Assembly (NCBI RefSeq): GCF_900103845.1
Contig: NZ_FNIJ01000024.1
Location: forward strand, 24,460 to 88,459
Direction of reading: 5' to 3'
Length of the DNA: 64,000 bases
Origin: Pseudomonas jinjuensis
GTDB lineage: Bacteria > Pseudomonadota > Gammaproteobacteria > Pseudomonadales > Pseudomonadaceae
The translations under genes and the position numbers were made by a program. This document shows positions 60,521 through 64,000 of the stretch, piece after piece (within the stretch, counting starts at the first letter, position 1; every line of letters starts with the position of its first letter). Below the pieces are notes generated by a model. That model had not been told where the DNA came from. It saw only the letters and a program-made list of their open reading frames with translations, and made no database searches.

Positions 60521-60661
60521 GGGAAGTCTTCTGGAGCACGGGACGGTGATCGCTATGCTAGCGCAGTGGCGGTCGCCGACAAGCTCCGCTCGGAATCCAG
60601 ATGCTTCTCCAGGTTTCAATTGGCCCCCGGCCTGCGCGACGGCAGCCGGAAAATGACCGCG

Positions 60662-60735
60662 ATTCAGATGGCTATATGGGTATATTTTTTCGGTATAGAA
60701 GGCTGGCCGGTTAGAGCCTTGCGCTGTGATAGAGT
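60662..60735 (+). promoter_or_regulatory. AT-rich upstream region of cysD
   Basis: Within an otherwise GC-rich gap, GGCTATATGGGTATATTTTT (60671-60690) and CGGTATAG lie about 100 bases before cysD. Sulfate-assimilation promoters are CysB targets with AT-rich sites, so an activator site plus promoter is likely here. The exact boxes cannot be fixed. Confidence 0.4.
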
Positions 60736-60787
60736 GCGCCTTCGTCTACGGCCCGCCGGCCGTCCATAAGCAATTCCGTGAGTAGCC

Positions 60788-61705
60788 ATGGTCGACAAAC
60801 TGACGCATCTGAAACAGCTGGAGGCGGAGAGCATCCATATCATCCGCGAGGTGGCCGCCGAGTTCGATAACCCGGTGATGCTGTACTCGATCGGCAAGGA
60901 TTCCGCCGTGATGCTGCATCTCGCCCGCAAGGCGTTCTTCCCCGGCAAGCTGCCGTTCCCGGTCATGCACGTCGACACTCAGTGGAAATTCCAGGAGATG
61001 TACCGTTTCCGCGACAGGATGGTCGCCGAGATGGGCCTCGACCTGATCACCCACGTCAATCCGGAAGGCGTGGCGCAGGGCATCAACCCCTTCACCCACG
61101 GCAGTGCCAAGCACACCGACATCATGAAGACCGAGGGTCTGAAGCAGGCGCTGGACAAGTACGGCTTCGACGCCGCCTTCGGTGGCGCCCGCCGCGACGA
61201 GGAGAAGTCCCGCGCCAAGGAGCGCGTCTATTCCTTCCGCGACAGCAAGCACCGCTGGGACCCGAAGAACCAGCGCCCGGAGCTGTGGAACGTCTACAAC
61301 GGCAAGGTGAAGAAGGGCGAGTCGATCCGCGTCTTCCCGCTGTCCAACTGGACCGAGCTGGACATCTGGCAATACATCTACCTGGAACAGATCCCGATCG
61401 TCCCGCTGTACTTCGCCGCCGAGCGCGAGGTCATCGAGAAGAACGGCACGCTGATCATGATCGACGACGAGCGCATCCTCGAGCACCTCACGCCCGAGCA
61501 GAAGGCCAGCATCCAGAAGAAGATGGTGCGTTTCCGTACCCTGGGCTGCTACCCGCTGACCGGCGCGGTGGAGTCCACCGCTACCTCGCTGCCGGAAATC
61601 ATCCAGGAAATGCTGCTGACGCGAACTTCCGAACGCCAGGGCCGGGTCATCGACCACGACGCCGCCGGTTCGATGGAAGAAAAGAAACGTCAGGGCTACT
61701 TCTAA
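60788..61705 (+). CDS. cysD: Sulfate adenylyltransferase subunit 2 CysD
   Basis: A 305-residue PP-loop ATP sulfurylase subunit ([20 protein letters not shown] at about 32-51; [20 protein letters not shown]). It adenylates sulfate to APS with the GTPase CysN. It is 12 bases upstream of cysNC in one operon. Confidence 0.97.
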   Translation: MVDKLTHLKQLEAESIHIIREVAAEFDNPVMLYSIGKDSAVMLHLARKAFFPGKLPFPVMHVDTQWKFQEMYRFRDRMVAEMGLDLITHVNPEGVAQGINPFTHGSAKHTDIMKTEGLKQALDKYGFDAAFGGARRDEEKSRAKERVYSFRDSKHRWDPKNQRPELWNVYNGKVKKGESIRVFPLSNWTELDIWQYIYLEQIPIVPLYFAAEREVIEKNGTLIMIDDERILEHLTPEQKASIQKKMVRFRTLGCYPLTGAVESTATSLPEIIQEMLLTRTSERQGRVIDHDAAGSMEEKKRQGYF

Positions 61706-61717
61706 GGTTCTCGCACC

Positions 61718-63619
61718 ATGTCGCATCAATCCGATCTGATCAGCGAGGATATCCTCGCCTACCTGGCCCAGCACGAGCGCAAGGAACTGTTGCGCTTCCT
61801 CACCTGTGGCAACGTCGACGACGGCAAGAGCACCCTGATCGGCCGCCTGCTGCACGACTCCAAGATGATCTACGAGGATCACCTGGAAGCCATCACCCGC
61901 GACTCGAAGAAAGTCGGCACCACCGGCGACGACGTCGACCTGGCGCTGCTGGTGGACGGCCTGCAGGCCGAGCGCGAGCAGGGCATCACCATCGACGTGG
62001 CGTACCGCTACTTCAGCACTGCCAAGCGCAAGTTCATCATCGCCGATACCCCCGGCCATGAGCAGTACACCCGCAACATGGCCACCGGCGCGTCCACCTG
62101 CGACCTGGCGATCATCCTGGTCGATGCCCGTTACGGCGTGCAGACCCAGACTCGCCGGCACAGCTTCATCGCCTCGCTGCTGGGCATCAAGCACATCGTC
62201 GTCGCCATCAACAAGATGGACCTGAAGGATTTCGACCAGGGTGTATTCGAAGCCATCAAGGCCGACTACCTGCAGTTCGCCGATCGCATCCAGCTCAACC
62301 CGACATCGATCAACTTCGTGCCGATGTCGGCGCTGAAGGGCGACAACGTCGTCAACAAGTCCGAGCGTTCGCCCTGGTACACCGGCCAGTCGCTGATGGA
62401 AATCCTCGAGACCGTCGAGATCGCGGGCGATCGCAACCTCGACGACATGCGCTTCCCGGTGCAGTACGTCAACCGCCCGAACCTGAACTTCCGCGGCTTC
62501 GCCGGTACCCTCGCCAGCGGCATCGTGCACAAGGGCGACGAAGTGATGGCGCTGCCGTCGGGCAAGACCAGCAAGGTCAAGTCCATCGTCACCTTCGAAG
62601 GCGAGCTGGAATCGGCCATTCCCGGCCAGGCGATCACCCTGACCCTGGAAGACGAGATCGACGTATCCCGCGGCGACATGCTGGTGCATGCCGACAACCG
62701 TCCGCAGGTGACCGACGGCTTCGACGCCATGCTGGTGTGGATGTCCGAGGAGCCGATGCTGCCGGGCAAGAAGTACGACATCAAGCGCGCCACCAGCTAC
62801 GTGCCGGGCTCGATCCCGAGCATCGTGCACAAGGTAGACGTGAACACCCTGGAAGAGGCCTCCGCCAGCGAGCTGAAGCTGAACGAGATCGCCCGGGTCA
62901 AGGTCAGCCTGGACGCGTCCATCGCCCTCGACGGTTACGCGCAGAACCGCACCACCGGCGCCTTCATCGTCATCGATCGGCTGACCAACGGCACCGTCGG
63001 TGCCGGCATGATCATCGCCGCGCCGAAGTCCGGACATGCCGGGGCCAGCCATCACGGCCAGGGCGCCCATGTCAGCTGCGAGGAGCGCGCCGCGCGCTTC
63101 GGCCAGCAGCCGGCTACCGTGCTGTTCAGCGGTCTCTCCGGCGCCGGCAAGAGCACCCTGGCCTACGCCGTGGAGCGCAAGCTGTTCGACATGGGCCGCG
63201 CGGTCTACGTGCTGGACGGCCAGAACCTGCGCCACGACCTGAACAAGGGTCTGCCGCAGGATCGCGCCGGTCGCACCGAGAACTGGCGTCGTACCGCGCA
63301 CGTCGCCAAGCAGTTCAACGAGGCCGGGCTGATCAGCCTGTGTGCCTTCGTCGCCCCCAGCGCCGAAGGCCGCGAGCAGGCCAGGGCGCTGATCGGCGCC
63401 GAGCGCCTGATCACCGTCTACGTCCAGGCGTCCCCGCAGGTCTGCCGCGAGCGCGATCCGCAGGGCCTGTACGCCGCCGGCCAGGACAACATCCCCGGCG
63501 AGTCCTTCCCCTACGACGTGCCGCTGGATGCCGATCTGCTGATCGACACCCAGAGCCAGTCGGTGGAAGAGGGCGTCAAGGCGGTACTCGACCTGCTGCG
63601 CCAGCGCGGCGCGATCTGA
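61718..63619 (+). CDS. cysNC: Bifunctional sulfate adenylyltransferase subunit 1 / APS kinase CysNC
   Basis: A 633-residue fusion. The N-terminal EF-Tu-like GTPase (CysN) has GNVDDGKST (about 34-42), [11 protein letters not shown] and NKMDLKD. The C-terminal APS kinase (CysC, from about residue 450) has P-loop [17 protein letters not shown] (about 470-486) and [13 protein letters not shown]. It makes APS with CysD and then PAPS. The fused form is usual in pseudomonads. The gene ends 42 bases before an IS element that interrupts the terminator. Confidence 0.96.
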   Translation: MSHQSDLISEDILAYLAQHERKELLRFLTCGNVDDGKSTLIGRLLHDSKMIYEDHLEAITRDSKKVGTTGDDVDLALLVDGLQAEREQGITIDVAYRYFSTAKRKFIIADTPGHEQYTRNMATGASTCDLAIILVDARYGVQTQTRRHSFIASLLGIKHIVVAINKMDLKDFDQGVFEAIKADYLQFADRIQLNPTSINFVPMSALKGDNVVNKSERSPWYTGQSLMEILETVEIAGDRNLDDMRFPVQYVNRPNLNFRGFAGTLASGIVHKGDEVMALPSGKTSKVKSIVTFEGELESAIPGQAITLTLEDEIDVSRGDMLVHADNRPQVTDGFDAMLVWMSEEPMLPGKKYDIKRATSYVPGSIPSIVHKVDVNTLEEASASELKLNEIARVKVSLDASIALDGYAQNRTTGAFIVIDRLTNGTVGAGMIIAAPKSGHAGASHHGQGAHVSCEERAARFGQQPATVLFSGLSGAGKSTLAYAVERKLFDMGRAVYVLDGQNLRHDLNKGLPQDRAGRTENWRRTAHVAKQFNEAGLISLCAFVAPSAEGREQARALIGAERLITVYVQASPQVCRERDPQGLYAAGQDNIPGESFPYDVPLDADLLIDTQSQSVEEGVKAVLDLLRQRGAI

Positions 63620-63640
63620 TCGCCCGCCAAGCGCTATGAA

Positions 63641-63661
63641 GAAAAAGCCCCGCACCTGCGG
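63641..63661 (+). terminator. Interrupted terminator of cysD-cysNC
   Basis: GAAAAAGCCCCGC, loop ACCT and then GCGG form the first part of a typical AAAAAGCCCCGC...GCGGGGCTTTTT terminator. The remaining right arm and T run are missing and IS sequence starts at about 63662. Confidence 0.7.
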
Positions 63662-64000
63662 TAATGCTGTTCACTTAAGCGGAGCGGCCTTGCGGTTCAC
63701 CGGGTAGCGAGTCTTTGAGATCTTCACCGTCCTTGGCCTGGTAGGCCTTGGACGGCGATCCAGAAACAGCCCGCCGATCCCGGCCCGCAACTCTGTCAAT
63801 CGCCTTCCGGTAGCAGAAATCGGATTGGCCGCTGCCATCACGATCAGTTGAACGGCGATGTAGTGGGCTACCGGCTTGAAGCGTATCTCGGATGCTGAGC
63901 GGCCGAAGGCCACCGCTGCCTGACTCGCCTCACGGCGAATGACGTTGTAGCTCAGCAGCAACCCCCAGACTTCCTGATAGATAAGCTCGACCTTCTTGCT
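63662..64000 (-). mobile_element. IS4-family insertion sequence, one end (continues past window)
   Basis: The element appears to begin at about 63662 with TAATGCTGTTCACTTAAG, an end sequence of the kind seen in Pseudomonas IS4-type elements, and contains the transposase 3' end on the minus strand. The other end and any target duplication lie outside the window. Confidence 0.7.
63671..64000 (-). CDS. IS4-family transposase, C-terminal part (cut by window edge)
   Basis: At least 109 codons remain on the minus strand, continuing beyond position 64000. The visible N-terminal side reads SKKVELIYQEVWGLLLSYNV then IRREASQAA, the conserved C-terminal segment of IS4-family DDE transposases, in which the E of QEVWG and the Y(2)R(3)E(6)K-type region are found. 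The C-terminus ends in RYPVNRKAAPLK. Coding appears intact as far as seen. Confidence 0.8.
   Translation of the reverse strand, partial: SKKVELIYQEVWGLLLSYNVIRREASQAAVAFGRSASEIRFKPVAHYIAVQLIVMAAANPISATGRRLTELRAGIGGLFLDRRPRPTRPRTVKISKTRYPVNRKAAPLK

Noticed and set aside
60746..63655. Minus-strand open frame of 969 codons opposite cysD-cysNC
   Set aside because: A shadow of strongly conserved plus-strand genes; no motif and no ribosome site of note.

Overview
The window is a high-GC (roughly two-thirds G+C) gammaproteobacterial chromosome segment. Gene order and protein sequences place it in Pseudomonas, near the P. aeruginosa / P. citronellolis / P. nitroreducens branch. From position 12.3 kb to 63.6 kb the order is, as far as I recall, that of the P. 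aeruginosa PAO1 stretch running from the mag operon to cysNC. Several differences argue against P. aeruginosa itself: four extra genes lie between roxSR and the mag operon, no sodM follows fumC, and there are GTAGGAGC-type REP palindromes. Species assignment is inference.

Layout. 1-2.9 kb (minus strand): two tandem periplasmic dipeptide-binding proteins (the first cut by the window edge) and a secreted SIMPL-domain protein. 3.1-5.0 kb: the redox two-component system roxSR. 5.0-12.1 kb: accessory block with an SbmA/YddA-like ABC exporter, an AEC carrier, and a divergent pair made of an ACP/AMP-ligase/acyltransferase fusion and a UMF1-type MFS carrier. 12.3-22.4 kb: the six-gene mag operon around a bacterial alpha-2-macroglobulin, carrying several peptidoglycan-enzyme-like motifs. 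22.4-26.7 kb (minus): repeat elements, a carboxymuconolactone decarboxylase-like protein, an RlpA-like lipoprotein, and gatCAB for tRNA amidation. 26.9-40.0 kb (mostly plus): mreBCD, maf, rng, yhdP, a nitrilase, tldD, darP (minus), pmbA. 40.1-41.9 kb: Fur-box-preceded fagA-fumC.

42.0-49.1 kb (minus): the conserved kdsD-kdsC-lptC-lptA-lptB-rpoN-hpf-ptsN-rapZ-ptsO cluster, joining LPS precursor synthesis and transport to sigma-54 and the nitrogen PTS. Divergent from it, 49.3-57.3 kb (plus): mlaFEDCB (outer-membrane phospholipid transport), ibaG, murA, hisG, hisD, hisC. 57.4-60.5 kb: algW (minus), a Nif3-like protein (plus), mltB (minus). 60.8-63.6 kb: cysD-cysNC for sulfate activation. An IS4-family element begins immediately after cysNC, apparently inside its terminator, and runs off the window.

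Much of the segment concerns the envelope: LPS, phospholipid transport, murein synthesis and lysis, cell shape, and alginate/envelope-stress proteolysis. The most interesting parts are the mag operon, whose small members carry NlpC/P60-, SpoIID-, SxxK- and HExxH-like signatures, and the lipid-ligase fusion with its divergent carrier. No rRNA, tRNA or CRISPR array was seen. No gene-free stretch exceeds 300 bases once starts are corrected.
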